Part shown: piece by piece, positions 8,799-17,498 of the stretch | Layout: the number at the start of each line of letters is the position of its first letter | How positions within the stretch are numbered: the stretch's first letter is position 1 | From: RGIG9060 sp052173655 | Lineage (GTDB): Bacteria > Spirochaetota > Spirochaetia > Treponematales > Treponemataceae | Length of the DNA stretch: 63,741 bases | Assembly (NCBI GenBank): GCA_052173655.1 | Contig: JBQMYD010000007.1 | Span: forward strand, 1-63,741 | Direction: 5' to 3' | Translations under genes and position numbers: made by a program | The notes under the pieces: generated by a model | The model's database searches: none | The model's input: only the letters and a program-made list of their open reading frames with translations | Told to the model about the DNA's origin: nothing

Positions 8799-10268
8799 AT
8801 GAGCAAAACAATACATTTTGAAACTCTTGGCTGCAAGCTCAATCAGATTGAAAGTGAAAGTGCGTGTAAAATTTTTAGTAATTACGGATGGGAAATTAGT
8901 GTAGAGCCTGTTAGTGCTAAAACTGAATTTTCGGATGAATTAATACAAAATACAAAACTGTGTGTTGTAAATACTTGTACTGTAACTGCAAAAGCCGAAC
9001 AAAAGTGTCGTCGTATAATAAATCTTTTATTAAAGACCTTTCCTCAATCTGTGATAATTGTAACCGGATGTTACGCACAGGTTGAAGAGGAATTTATTTC
9101 AAAAATAAATGAAAGAGTTGCGGTTCTACCCGGAACAAAAAAAGATTTTCTTGCCGATTTACCGGATATTTTAAATCAGCGTGGTTTTGATTTTTTTGCT
9201 GAAAATGAAAATTGTTCAAATTCTAAAACAGAAAATCTTGTATCAAAGGATCATTCTTTTTTAACGAAAAAAAATGCAGCATTTATAAAGCGGCTTTTTT
9301 TTGAATCTTCAAAATTTGAACTTACGGATCGATTTAAACTTTCTACAGATACTTTTTTTAATCATTCCCGTTCTTCAATAAAAATTCAGGATGGGTGTGA
9401 AAATGCTTGTGCTTTTTGTCGTATTCATATTGCAAGAGGAAAAAGCGTTTCTTTGGATGCAAATATTGTTCTGGATAGAATACGACAGTTGGAAAAATCT
9501 GGACAAAGTGAAGTTGTCCTTACCGGTGTTAATTTGAGTCAATACAGGAGCGGATTTCCGTCAAATTTTAAAAAAAATACAGGTGATTTTTCGGATTTAT
9601 TGGAATTTCTTAACGAAAATACCGATTCAATTTATTTTAGAATTTCCAGCCTCTATCCGCAGCGTATTGATGAAAAATTTTGCGATGTTTTAAAAAAATC
9701 CCGTGTTAGACCTCATTTTCATATTTCACTTCAATCCGGTAGTGATGACATACTTGAAAAAATGAATAGACCTTATAAGGCATCACAGGTTTTTGATGCA
9801 GTAACATCTTTAAGAAAAATATTTGATGAACCTTTTATTGCCTGCGATATTATTGCAGGTTTTCCCGGAGAAAGTGAAGAAGATTTTGCAAAAACCATGG
9901 AACTTTGTGATAAGTGCAATTTTTCCTGGATTCATGCCTTTCCATTTTCTCCTAGGCCGGGAACACAGGCTTTTTCAATGAAAAATCAAATTCCTCAGCA
10001 TATTGTGCACAAAAGAATAGAGAAATTGACAAAACTTGCCGATAAGAAAAAAAAGTCTTATGTACTTTTATATACCGGGAAAACCGTAAAAGCGGTTGTT
10101 GAAAAACGCAGTGATAAACTTGTAAGGTGTGTTACGGAAAATTTTTTACATGCTCATCTACAGCTTGAAAAAAATTTAAATCCTCAGGACTTTGCAGGAA
10201 AGGAAGTTACTGTTAAAATTTTAGGAGTTTCCGATTTACCCGAATGTGAGTGTGAATGTAGTTTATGA
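8799..10268 (+). CDS. mtaB: tRNA N6-threonylcarbamoyladenosine (t6A37) methylthiotransferase MtaB
   Basis: A 489-residue radical SAM methylthiotransferase that converts t6A37 to ms2t6A in tRNA. The N-terminal domain holds the three auxiliary-cluster cysteines (TLGCKLNQIE, NTCTVTAKAEQK, VTGCYAQ). The radical SAM CxxxCxxC is GCENACAFCR near residue 200. The TRAM-like RNA-binding end follows. GCKLN and the GVNLSQYRSG region are typical of MtaB rather than MiaB. A low-complexity insert of about 50 residues (near 130-180) separates the first two domains and makes the protein longer than most relatives. The last four bases overlap the next gene. Confidence 0.93.
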   Translation: MSKTIHFETLGCKLNQIESESACKIFSNYGWEISVEPVSAKTEFSDELIQNTKLCVVNTCTVTAKAEQKCRRIINLLLKTFPQSVIIVTGCYAQVEEEFISKINERVAVLPGTKKDFLADLPDILNQRGFDFFAENENCSNSKTENLVSKDHSFLTKKNAAFIKRLFFESSKFELTDRFKLSTDTFFNHSRSSIKIQDGCENACAFCRIHIARGKSVSLDANIVLDRIRQLEKSGQSEVVLTGVNLSQYRSGFPSNFKKNTGDFSDLLEFLNENTDSIYFRISSLYPQRIDEKFCDVLKKSRVRPHFHISLQSGSDDILEKMNRPYKASQVFDAVTSLRKIFDEPFIACDIIAGFPGESEEDFAKTMELCDKCNFSWIHAFPFSPRPGTQAFSMKNQIPQHIVHKRIEKLTKLADKKKKSYVLLYTGKTVKAVVEKRSDKLVRCVTENFLHAHLQLEKNLNPQDFAGKEVTVKILGVSDLPECECECSL

Positions 10269-11425
10269 AAAAATTATTTTTTAGCGTTACGTTAATATTT
10301 TTTTTCTCTTTTGTATTTGCCGCTTCTTTTACGTTTAATCCTGAATTCAAAGACGTTTTTACTGCAAGAGAAATTGCTATTGGGGAAAATTATATAAGTG
10401 ATACGGATTCGTATTTTTCATTTTTGCAAAATCCTGCAAGTGCGGGTCTTGTAGGTAATAGAAAGATTTTTCCTTTTGTAAGTTTTAATATGGAAAAAGA
10501 TTTTGCAGGACTTTCAAATCTTATAAAGACTGTAAGTTCTGCTTCGGATGCCGAAATTGCAAATTATTTGAATAACATGGGAAATATCAAAACAAAATTG
10601 ACTATGACAGGCCCTGTATGTTTTGGAGGAGTTACAAACAATTTTGCATGGGGAATTTTTAATTCAACTTATACTTCTACGGATTTGTATGGAACTGCAA
10701 CTTCTAAAGTTAATTTTGGCGAACAGTTTTTATTAAATGTAGGCTATGCATATCCTATAAAATTCGGAACCAGTGCCTTATCAATAGGTCTTTCTGTAAA
10801 AGGTTTGGTGGATGTACAGGGAGATTATGAAGGTGCAATTTCTTCTGCAATAAACAATATAAAAAAATTGGATTTTTCTTTTTTCCCTTTTTATACAACA
10901 GCGGCTTTAGGCTTGGATGCCGGAATTACTCTTTCAGTTTGTAATATTCTAATTATGAGTTTTGCATGGAATAATTTTTTTGCATCTTCAATTAGTCAAA
11001 AATTTGATAACGCTGAAAAATTCAAAACATTTTCTTTTGATTACGAACCTTTTTCAAAAACTGATTTTCCAAGTAATTTAAAATCTGCTGTTGCAATAAA
11101 AATTCCGCTTGAAAAAAGTACACGAGGTTTTTTAACAAAAACCAACCTTTATTTTCAATATGGGGATTTAATTAATGTTTTTAAGTCGATAAAAGAAAAA
11201 ACTCCTTATGACTATTTATCGCCTATGGCAACAGGCTGTGAGCTTGAAATTTTTCATACGATAGTTTTCAGATACGGAGTTAATAATACTTATATGGGTG
11301 GCGGTCTTGGTTTGAATCTTGAGATAGTTCACATCGATATTACATTTTATACCGATAAAGTTTCTTTTAAGGTTAATCCTAACGGAGATTTTGGAGTTTC
11401 TCTTTCTTTTGGAATTTATAAATAA
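10265..11425 (+). CDS. UPF0164-family outer membrane protein
   Basis: A 386-residue protein with a signal peptide (cleavage near FVFAASF) and alternating beta-strand pattern to the C-terminus. The start of the mature part (FKDVFTAREIAIGENYISDTD, then LQNPASAGLV) matches what I know of the Treponema UPF0164 family, FadL-like proteins thought to move hydrophobic molecules across the outer membrane. Several paralogues occur in treponemes, and only this one lies in the window. It overlaps mtaB by four bases (ATGA). Confidence 0.8.
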   Translation: MKKLFFSVTLIFFFSFVFAASFTFNPEFKDVFTAREIAIGENYISDTDSYFSFLQNPASAGLVGNRKIFPFVSFNMEKDFAGLSNLIKTVSSASDAEIANYLNNMGNIKTKLTMTGPVCFGGVTNNFAWGIFNSTYTSTDLYGTATSKVNFGEQFLLNVGYAYPIKFGTSALSIGLSVKGLVDVQGDYEGAISSAINNIKKLDFSFFPFYTTAALGLDAGITLSVCNILIMSFAWNNFFASSISQKFDNAEKFKTFSFDYEPFSKTDFPSNLKSAVAIKIPLEKSTRGFLTKTNLYFQYGDLINVFKSIKEKTPYDYLSPMATGCELEIFHTIVFRYGVNNTYMGGGLGLNLEIVHIDITFYTDKVSFKVNPNGDFGVSLSFGIYK

Positions 11426-11514
11426 ATAAAAAAAATCTTATAACGGCTTTGGAGCTGTTGACTAAAAAAAAAAATAAATATATAGTATTTAAACATTCAG
11501 AAATTGAATGTTTT

Positions 11515-11587
11515 GGGCTACTAGCTCAGTAGGTAGAGCAACGCCCTTTTAAGGCGTGGGTCTGCAGTTCGAATCTGCAGTAGCTCA
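11515..11587 (+). tRNA. tRNA-Lys(TTT)
   Basis: A 73-nt cloverleaf: acceptor GGGCTAC pairs with GTAGCTC (one G-T), D stem GCTC/GAGC, anticodon stem ACGCC/GGCGT with loop CTTTTAA (anticodon TTT), variable GGGTC, T arm TGCAG-TTCGAAT-CTGCA, discriminator A. CCA is not encoded. Confidence 0.97.
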
Positions 11588-11622
11588 AAAAAAGAACTTA
11601 TTTTTATGAGTTCTTTTTTTTT
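11587..11622 (+). terminator. Terminator after tRNA-Lys, probably bidirectional
   Basis: A12-type stem (11587-11598, ending GAACT) pairs with AGTTC plus T-run (11609-11620) around a ten-base loop. Because the A-run and T-run mirror each other, it can also stop transcription from deoC on the minus strand, which ends 55 bases away. Confidence 0.85.
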
Positions 11623-11676
11623 GCTTATTTTTTTTTATAAATTATAGTTTAGGTTAAAAATAGTAAAAAAGTCCAA

Positions 11677-12339
11677 TTATGAAATTATTTCAATTCCGTT
11701 AGAAGATCCTATTCTATCCGCTCCTGCTTCGATCATTTTTATAGCAGTTTTTTTGTCACGGATCCCTCCTGCAGCCTTTATTTTGCATTTATTTCCTACA
11801 GTTTTTTTCATCAAAGAAATATGTTCTACAGTTGCTCCTGCAGTTCCGAATCCTGTAGATGTTTTTACAAAATCTGCTCCGGCGTTGATGGAACATTTAC
11901 AGCACCGGATTATTTGTTCGTCCGTAAGATAACAAGTTTCAAGGATAACTTTTACTATTGCTTTAGTACCGAAAATTGCTTCTTGTTTACGGGCTGCTTT
12001 GACAACAGCTTCAATGTCTTTTTCTACTTTAAGATATTCTCCACTTTTTGCAAGTCCGATGTTTATTACCATGTCTACTTCTTGTGCCCCTTGTTGAATT
12101 GCAAAAATTGTTTCATCTGCTTTGCTTTCCGTGCAGGTAGCTCCTAACGGAAAACCGATTACTGTGCAAACTTTTACGTTTGTATTTTTCAACAAATTGT
12201 GTGCAAATGACACCCAGCAAGGATTTATACATACGCTTGCAAAAGAGAATTGAATTGCTTCAAAACATAGTTTTTCTATTTCGTCTTGCACCGCAAAAGG
12301 TTTTAAATTTGTGTGATCAATATATTTTGATAATTCCAT
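11677..12339 (-). CDS. deoC: Deoxyribose-phosphate aldolase
   Basis: A 220-residue class I aldolase that splits 2-deoxyribose 5-phosphate into glyceraldehyde 3-phosphate and acetaldehyde in nucleoside breakdown. The start IDHTNLKP, the CTVIGFPLG stretch, the Schiff-base lysine in FVKTSTGFG and the KAAGGIRD phosphate loop are all present, and the length is normal. It is a single gene with its own promoter and an AGGA site ten bases before ATG. No other deo genes are nearby. Confidence 0.97.
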   Translation of the reverse strand: MELSKYIDHTNLKPFAVQDEIEKLCFEAIQFSFASVCINPCWVSFAHNLLKNTNVKVCTVIGFPLGATCTESKADETIFAIQQGAQEVDMVINIGLAKSGEYLKVEKDIEAVVKAARKQEAIFGTKAIVKVILETCYLTDEQIIRCCKCSINAGADFVKTSTGFGTAGATVEHISLMKKTVGNKCKIKAAGGIRDKKTAIKMIEAGADRIGSSNGIEIIS

Positions 12340-12354
12340 AAAGTTTTTTCCTAA

Positions 12355-12383
12355 ATTTTAGTCGACAGCTTTATAATCGGCAA
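12355..12383 (-). promoter_or_regulatory. deoC promoter
   Basis: Minus strand TTGCCG (12383-12378), a 17-base spacer and TAAAAT (12360-12355), 15 bases before the deoC ATG. An ordinary leadered promoter that leaves room for the AGGA ribosome binding site, useful as a contrast to the leaderless ones in this window. Confidence 0.65.
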
Positions 12384-12478
12384 GTTTTAGTTAATCCTTA
12401 ACAATCCTTAGTTGGGGCTTGATGATGTAGACTTTTTATGTTATTTTTATTCGTAGAATAAATTTATGGGAGTTTATT

Positions 12479-12649
12479 ATGGCTTACAAAATTTCAGATG
12501 CTTGTGTAAATTGTGGTGCTTGCGAAAGCGAGTGTCCTGTTGGAGCTATCAGTGAGAGCAGCGACAGAAGAGAAATCGATGCTGCTACTTGCTTAAGCTG
12601 TGGTGCTTGTGCTGCGGTTTGTCCTACAGAGGCTATTGCAGAAGAATAA
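12479..12649 (+). CDS. 2[4Fe-4S] ferredoxin, 56 residues
   Basis: A small clostridial-type ferredoxin. Two motifs of CxxCxxCxxxCP are visible: CVNCGACESECPVGAI (residues 9-24) and CLSCGACAAVCPTEAI (residues 38-53). The length of 56 residues is standard. GGGAG lies six bases before ATG 12479, and a strong terminator follows 13 bases after the stop, so it is probably a single-gene transcript. It would be the low-potential electron carrier for anaerobic oxidoreductases. HydE later in the window suggests hydrogenase is one possible partner. Confidence 0.97.
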   Translation: MAYKISDACVNCGACESECPVGAISESSDRREIDAATCLSCGACAAVCPTEAIAEE

Positions 12650-12661
12650 GCTTGTATGGAG

Positions 12662-12694
12662 GGGGAGGCACTCTTATAGGGCTTCCCCTTTTTT
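12662..12694 (+). terminator. Ferredoxin terminator
   Basis: GGGGAGGC (12662-12669) pairs with GCTTCCCC (12681-12688) around an eleven-base loop, followed by six T. The GC-rich stem in AT-rich surroundings makes this a strong intrinsic terminator. Confidence 0.9.
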
Positions 12695-12699
12695 ATTTT

Positions 12700-13113
12700 A
12701 TGAAAACTAAACTTTTGCTAAATTTTGTTAATTTTTTTGCCTCTATTGGAAAGTTTTTGCTGATTTGTTTTCTTTGTGTATCGGCAGCATTTGCAGTGGT
12801 TTTTCCTTTTTGGTTTTTTGCAAATAAGGCTCCTTCTGTTTATTCAGTTTTTATTTTACTTTTAATTTTTTCTGCACTTATTTTTTTTCCGGTATTTTCG
12901 CTTATAAGAAAATTCAAAAATATCGAAGATGGAGAAAAGAAAAAAGAGCTGTTTAATTTTTTTAGATTTGTATTGCTTTTTATTCTTTGTATACTTTCAA
13001 TTATTTTACCTGTTTTTTTTGTTGTTAAAGGAAGCAGAGTTTTTGCTTTGATTTTTTTACTTACAGGTTTTATTATTTTTGGAGTATGTTCCTTTGTTAT
13101 CAAAAAAAAGTAA
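12700..13113 (+). CDS. Small integral membrane protein, unknown
   Basis: A 137-residue protein with four hydrophobic helices (about residues 10-40, 48-68, 85-108, 112-134) and a charged loop EDGEKKKE in the middle. No family recognised. The frame stays open upstream into the ferredoxin gene, but ATG 12700 is the first plausible start downstream of the terminator. There is no clear ribosome binding site, which lowers confidence in the start. Its 3' end overlaps the M23 peptidase gene by about 20 bases, so the two are probably co-transcribed. Confidence 0.6.
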   Translation: MKTKLLLNFVNFFASIGKFLLICFLCVSAAFAVVFPFWFFANKAPSVYSVFILLLIFSALIFFPVFSLIRKFKNIEDGEKKKELFNFFRFVLLFILCILSIILPVFFVVKGSRVFALIFLLTGFIIFGVCSFVIKKK

Positions 13114-14008
13114 AAAATTTGCTCTAATAATCTTTTTATGTCTTTGTATTTCGTTTGCTTTTTCTCAAAATTCAAAAGGCTTTCCGCTGATAAGATATCT
13201 TACAGTAAAAGATGAGCTTTTTAAGCAATTTTGCTCTGACGTTGAGGCTAACTATATGATTTTAAATAGGCAACCGCTAAATATTGAACAGTTAAAAAAT
13301 TCAATTTTTTTTTATAAATATGAAACAGCTGAAAACGATGAGTTTTTCAAATTAGCAGCACGTTTTAATGTTGGGCAGGAAACTCTGGCAACGTTGAATC
13401 ATATTTCAAATCCTCTAGAAAGTCTAGGTGGCAAAATTTTGATAATTCCAAATTGCAAGGGAATTTTTATTACGGAAAATCCCAAAAACAGTTTTGAATC
13501 GCTTTTAAAAGAAAAAAGCGTAGAATACGAAAATTCCATAAAATTTACGATAGATGACGAGGTTTTTTATTTTTATCCCGGAATACGCATGGGCATAACC
13601 GAACGAGCTTTTTTTCTTGACTCTTCCCTGAAAATGCCTTTGAAAAACGGAATTTTAACTTCAAAATACGGTATGAGAGTTAGTCCGATTACAGGGAAGA
13701 AGCTTTTTCATAAAGGAGTTGATCTTGCCGCTCCGGAGGGAACTGATGTTTTTTCCTGCGGTTATGGAACTGTAGAAAGAGTCGGGACTGACAGTATTTA
13801 CGGAAATTTTGTTGTTATAAAGCATGATAATAAGCGTTTCAGTTTTTATGCACATCTTTCACAAATTTTTGCAAAAAAAAATGATCTTGTAAAAGCCGGA
13901 ACTTGCATAGGAAAGGTCGGTTCAACAGGAGCTTCTACAGGCCCACACCTTCACTTTGAAATTAGAGACGGCGGTAAAAATATTGATCCGTTTTCGGTTT
14001 TGAATTGA
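13094..14008 (+). CDS. LysM/M23-family peptidoglycan endopeptidase
   Basis: About 304 residues. A signal peptide or anchor (FALIIFLCLCISFAFSQ) is followed by a LysM-like segment (roughly residues 75-115: FNVGQETLATLNHIS to LIIPN) and a C-terminal M23 (lysostaphin-type) domain. The zinc ligands are in HKGVDLAAPEG and GPHLHFEIRDGG, with YAHLSQI in between, so the catalytic set looks complete. It cleaves peptide bridges in cell wall. I choose TTG 13094 because GGAG lies nine bases upstream; TTG 13079 precedes that GGAG. It lies upstream of the PBP1A gene, consistent with a cell-wall neighbourhood. Confidence 0.88.
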   Translation: MLSKKSKKFALIIFLCLCISFAFSQNSKGFPLIRYLTVKDELFKQFCSDVEANYMILNRQPLNIEQLKNSIFFYKYETAENDEFFKLAARFNVGQETLATLNHISNPLESLGGKILIIPNCKGIFITENPKNSFESLLKEKSVEYENSIKFTIDDEVFYFYPGIRMGITERAFFLDSSLKMPLKNGILTSKYGMRVSPITGKKLFHKGVDLAAPEGTDVFSCGYGTVERVGTDSIYGNFVVIKHDNKRFSFYAHLSQIFAKKNDLVKAGTCIGKVGSTGASTGPHLHFEIRDGGKNIDPFSVLN

Positions 14009-14056
14009 TGAATTGTTTTATCAAGCAAGATTAAAGCAGTGAAAAAGTTCTCGGCA

Positions 14057-14145
14057 TAAAAAAAGGCCGGTATGAACCGGCCATGCCCATCAGGCAGTCA
14101 AGCGAGTCGCTGGGTGGGAGGGGATGTACTCACCTGACAGTTATA
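14057..14145 (-). ncRNA. Candidate structured small RNA ending in a terminator
   Basis: An approximately 90-base segment that is strikingly G+C-rich compared with its neighbours. On the minus strand it can form GGTG/CACC, AGCG/CGCT and TGCC/GGCA hairpins. It ends with a perfect six-pair GGCCGG/CCGGCC terminator hairpin followed by seven T. A TATAAC or TAATAT -10-like element lies just upstream at about 14141-14150. No open frame fits. It does not carry the conserved loop of SRP RNA, and I could not match it to tmRNA, RNase P, 6S or a common riboswitch. The exact 5' end is a guess. Confidence 0.55.
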
Positions 14146-14207
14146 TTATCGACCCGGAATGTACAATTCTTTAACATTTTTTTATTTTAACATAAATTTT
14201 ACTGCCC

Positions 14208-14236
14208 TTGACAAAGCACTATCGCTTTTTTAGACT
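14208..14236 (+). promoter_or_regulatory. PBP1A gene promoter
   Basis: Perfect TTGACA (14208-14213), a 17-base spacer and TAGACT (14231-14236). The -10 ends ten bases before ATG 14247, leaving only a few bases of leader and no Shine-Dalgarno sequence. A TTG start at 14208 would lie in the -35 box and is rejected. Confidence 0.7.
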
Positions 14237-14246
14237 GTCATATAGC

Positions 14247-16868
14247 ATGGAAAAAATCAGAACAAGTACAAAAGTTTGTTTGTGTTTACTTGCATTTTTT
14301 GCAATTTTTTTTGGTACTCTTTTAGGCTTAGGAATTTCTGCAACTGTAAATACAAAGCATACTGAGCAGTTTACAAAATTCAGTCCTGCTCTCCCGACAA
14401 AACTTTTAGATATAAACGGTGAATTAATTACAGAATTTGCATCCGATGAAAAGCGTGAAATGATAGCTTTTAACGATATTCCGCAAAATTTAATCGATGC
14501 CTTGTTAACAAGAGAAGACAGGATTTTTTACGAACACAGAGGTTTTAGCCTTAAGGCAATATTTAGAGGTATTGTAGGAGTTCTCACGCATCGTTCACTT
14601 GGAGGAGGATCTACCTTAACTCAACAAATTGCAGGAACTCTTTACTGCGACAGGACTGAACGTTCTATTTCCAGAAAACTAAAAGAATTATGGTGGGCTA
14701 TTCAAATGGAACGCCGTTACTCAAAGAATGAAATTCTGGAATTATATGCAAATAAAATTTATTTTGGAGGCGGCACCTACGGAGTAAATGCCGCATCAAA
14801 GTTTTATTTCGGGCATGATGTAAAACAAATAACACCTGCCGAAAGTGCTATTCTTGTGATCCAGCTTTCAAACCCTGCATTTTACAATCCTTTTGAACAT
14901 CCTAATAGGGCAATGAATAGACAACAAGGTGTTCTAAAAGCCATGGTTTCTTACGGTTACATTACACAAGAAGAAGCTGACAAATCTTTTGAAGATTATT
15001 GGGCAAATTTTGATTACACGAGGATAAGTTCTTCAGCATATTTTATGAGAGAAGATAAGGCTCCCTGGTTTAGTGAGTATATTTTAAGAGAACTTACTTC
15101 AATGATTTACGGAAATTCTGACATCTATACCGGCGGTTTTACTGTAAATACTACCTGTGATCTTTCCATTCAAAGTGTTGCTCAAGAAGTTATGACTGAA
15201 CGTATTGCGTTTGGAAACCGTGCAGTGCAACGTTCCAGCTCTTCAAGGTTAAGAGAAGCAACAAAAACTTATGTTCCTCTTACAGAATTTATTTCTCTTG
15301 TTTTTAATATTCCTACATTAAGGGTCGCAGAACAACGTAGGGAAAAAATGACAGAATCTGCATATTATTCTGAAATTTCACCGATTGTTGATGTTTTTTC
15401 TATGATTTGCGGAATTGAAGATGTAAAAGTCGGTCTAGTAAATAAAGCCAACTCTGCAAAGAAAAATGAGCTTAGTAAAAAAAATATTGAAGGTGCTTTG
15501 ATTACAATTGAAAATGAAACCGGCTACATAAAGGCTTTGGTAGGAGGCAGTGAATTCAGTTCCGATAATCAATTTATCCGTGCAACTCAAGCAAAACTCC
15601 AACCGGGAAGCTGTTGTAAACCCTTATATTATTCGGCGGCAATTGACTCAAGAAAGTTTACAGTTGCAACGCAAATTGATGATCTTCCTGTAGTTTTTTA
15701 TAACGATGAAAATATCCCGTATATTCCTTTGAATTTCCGTGGTGAATGGCAAGGTTCTGTTCAATTTTGGTATGCTCTTGCAACCTCAATGAATGTACCT
15801 TCACTTAAGGTCTTAAAAGGAATAGGTTTTGATGCCGCCATAGATCGTTTTAAGCTTTTACTTGGTTTGGATGAAAAAGAAGCTGCAACTCGCGGTTTTG
15901 AAAGAGTTTTTCCTTTGGGGCTGGGAGTTTTTTCCGTTCGTCCTATAGAAATGGCAAGAGCTTTTTCAATATTTGCCAACGGAGGAAAAGAGGTTGTGCC
16001 GATTGCTGTTCGTTCCGTAGAAGATCGCAATGGTAAAGTGTTTTTGAATCCTGAAAGGGATGTAAGATTGGAGCAAAAACGAAAAGGTTCTGCTGCACAA
16101 ATAATTTCTCCTCAAACAGCTTTTATTATGACGGATTTGTTGCAAAATACCGTAAAAATGGGAACTTTGTCCGGAACTGCCGGCGGCGTTAAAAAATTTA
16201 CATACGAAGATGAAGACGGAAAAAAAAGGGTGATGCCTGCAGCAGGGAAAACAGGTACAACTCAAAACTGGTCTGATGCTTGGACGGTAGGGTTTACGCC
16301 TTATGTTACAACTGCGATTTGGTTTGGATTTGATCAAAAAGGTCAATCACTTGGTATCGATCAAACCGGTGCCACATTGGCCGGTGTTGCTTGGACAAAC
16401 TATATGGGAAAAATTCATGAAAATTTGCCTGTAAAATATTTTGAAAAACCTCAAACGGGGCTTGTTCAGGCTACGGTTTGTTCCGTTTCAGGATTGCTGC
16501 CTACTGCAGAATGCGGTTCTCATAAAACAACTCAGTATTTCCTTGAAGGAACGGAGCCAATGGTTATATGCGAATATCATGCCAGTCGTCTTGGAGTAAG
16601 ATCTTTGGCTGTTGATCGCCTTGCATTTGAACAAAAAATGTCAGGAGAGCGTCCTGAAAAGCTGGATAATCTTGAGCTTGATTTGGACCTTTCGTTTTTG
16701 GGAAATCTTGCTCCAAAGGATTCTGTTCCGTCTAAAATTAATGTAAACAATAAAAAGAATTCTTATGGTAAGATGTACGGTGGAACAAAAAATTCTTCAA
16801 AAAACTCTGCATTTCAAAATACAAATTCAGATGAAGATATTGATGAAATAAACTTTTTATTGGAGTAG
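14247..16868 (+). CDS. Penicillin-binding protein 1A (bifunctional peptidoglycan synthase)
   Basis: 873 residues. One N-terminal membrane anchor, then a GT51 glycosyltransferase with EDRIFYEHRGFS and GGGSTLTQQIAGTLYC, then a transpeptidase with SxxK as GSCCKPLYY, SxN as TSMNVPS and KTG as AAGKTGTTQ. The order and length fit class A PBP1A (mrcA/ponA type). It polymerises and crosslinks glycan outside the inner membrane. The C-terminal 60 residues are Asn/Ser/Lys-rich and variable. The start ATG 14247 is set by the promoter directly upstream. The ParB-fusion gene follows five bases after the stop. Confidence 0.95.
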   Translation: MEKIRTSTKVCLCLLAFFAIFFGTLLGLGISATVNTKHTEQFTKFSPALPTKLLDINGELITEFASDEKREMIAFNDIPQNLIDALLTREDRIFYEHRGFSLKAIFRGIVGVLTHRSLGGGSTLTQQIAGTLYCDRTERSISRKLKELWWAIQMERRYSKNEILELYANKIYFGGGTYGVNAASKFYFGHDVKQITPAESAILVIQLSNPAFYNPFEHPNRAMNRQQGVLKAMVSYGYITQEEADKSFEDYWANFDYTRISSSAYFMREDKAPWFSEYILRELTSMIYGNSDIYTGGFTVNTTCDLSIQSVAQEVMTERIAFGNRAVQRSSSSRLREATKTYVPLTEFISLVFNIPTLRVAEQRREKMTESAYYSEISPIVDVFSMICGIEDVKVGLVNKANSAKKNELSKKNIEGALITIENETGYIKALVGGSEFSSDNQFIRATQAKLQPGSCCKPLYYSAAIDSRKFTVATQIDDLPVVFYNDENIPYIPLNFRGEWQGSVQFWYALATSMNVPSLKVLKGIGFDAAIDRFKLLLGLDEKEAATRGFERVFPLGLGVFSVRPIEMARAFSIFANGGKEVVPIAVRSVEDRNGKVFLNPERDVRLEQKRKGSAAQIISPQTAFIMTDLLQNTVKMGTLSGTAGGVKKFTYEDEDGKKRVMPAAGKTGTTQNWSDAWTVGFTPYVTTAIWFGFDQKGQSLGIDQTGATLAGVAWTNYMGKIHENLPVKYFEKPQTGLVQATVCSVSGLLPTAECGSHKTTQYFLEGTEPMVICEYHASRLGVRSLAVDRLAFEQKMSGERPEKLDNLELDLDLSFLGNLAPKDSVPSKINVNNKKNSYGKMYGGTKNSSKNSAFQNTNSDEDIDEINFLLE

Positions 16869-16873
16869 CAAAG

Positions 16874-17476
16874 ATGCAGGTTGAAATAAAAAATATCAAA
16901 GTAAAAAAACGTATAAGAAAAGATACCGGCAACATGACGGAGCTGAAAGAAAGTTTGAACAAATATGGACTTTTAAATCCTATTACGATCAATAAAAAAA
17001 ATGAACTTGTTGCAGGTTTTAGAAGACTTGAAGCTGCAAAATCTTTGGGATGGGAAAAAATCGAAGCTGTAGTTGTTCAAGCGGAAGATAAACTTACTCT
17101 TTTAGAATTGGAACTTGAAGAAAATAACGTAAGAAAATCTTTTACACGGGAAGAACAATTAGATGGGTATGAAGCTCTCGAAAAACTTAGAAATCCCGGA
17201 TTTTTCAAAAGATTATTAAAAAAAATTTTTTCATTTTTTATAAATTATTTTGATAGGCGTGAAGCTGCAAGATCCGATAAAAAAATAAAAAACGGATTTT
17301 TATCACTTTTATCACTTGTTGGTATTGCAATAATAGTTACAGGTTCTATTCTTTTTTCACATAATTTTATTTCTCCTGTTCTACGAATAATCATAGAAAT
17401 CATCGGAGTCATTATTCTTGTTTGCGGCTCTTTATTTGCGACAAAATTTTTTATAGGAATTTCAAAAAAACGCTAG
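16874..17476 (+). CDS. ParB N-terminal-like domain fused to two membrane helices
   Basis: 200 residues. Residues 3-95 have the ParB/sulfiredoxin-type fold pattern: a basic IKVKKRIRKDTGNM, then LKESLNKYGLLNPITINKKN, then ELVAGFRRLEAAKSLGW (the GxRR nucleotide-binding box) and LELEENNVRKSFTREEQ. No helix-turn-helix or DNA-binding central domain follows. Instead there is a basic, Phe-rich linker (FFKRLLKKIFSFFINYF) and two hydrophobic helices (about 145-165 and 172-195). It is encoded right behind PBP1A with GGAG eight bases upstream, so it is probably co-transcribed with it. It may be a membrane-bound CTP-binding regulator, but function is not known. Confidence 0.8.
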   Translation: MQVEIKNIKVKKRIRKDTGNMTELKESLNKYGLLNPITINKKNELVAGFRRLEAAKSLGWEKIEAVVVQAEDKLTLLELELEENNVRKSFTREEQLDGYEALEKLRNPGFFKRLLKKIFSFFINYFDRREAARSDKKIKNGFLSLLSLVGIAIIVTGSILFSHNFISPVLRIIIEIIGVIILVCGSLFATKFFIGISKKR

Positions 17477-17498
17477 TTATAAAAAAATGCAAAGATTT

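Noticed and set aside
12589..12699. N-terminal extension of the membrane protein back to 12589
   Set aside because: This part is the other-frame reading of the ferredoxin gene and a terminator; the membrane protein begins at 12700 or later.
14057..14145. SRP (4.5S) RNA or another standard RNA
   Set aside because: The conserved GGAAG-type apical loop of SRP RNA is absent and no tRNA-like or tmRNA-like parts are found; left as an unidentified RNA candidate.
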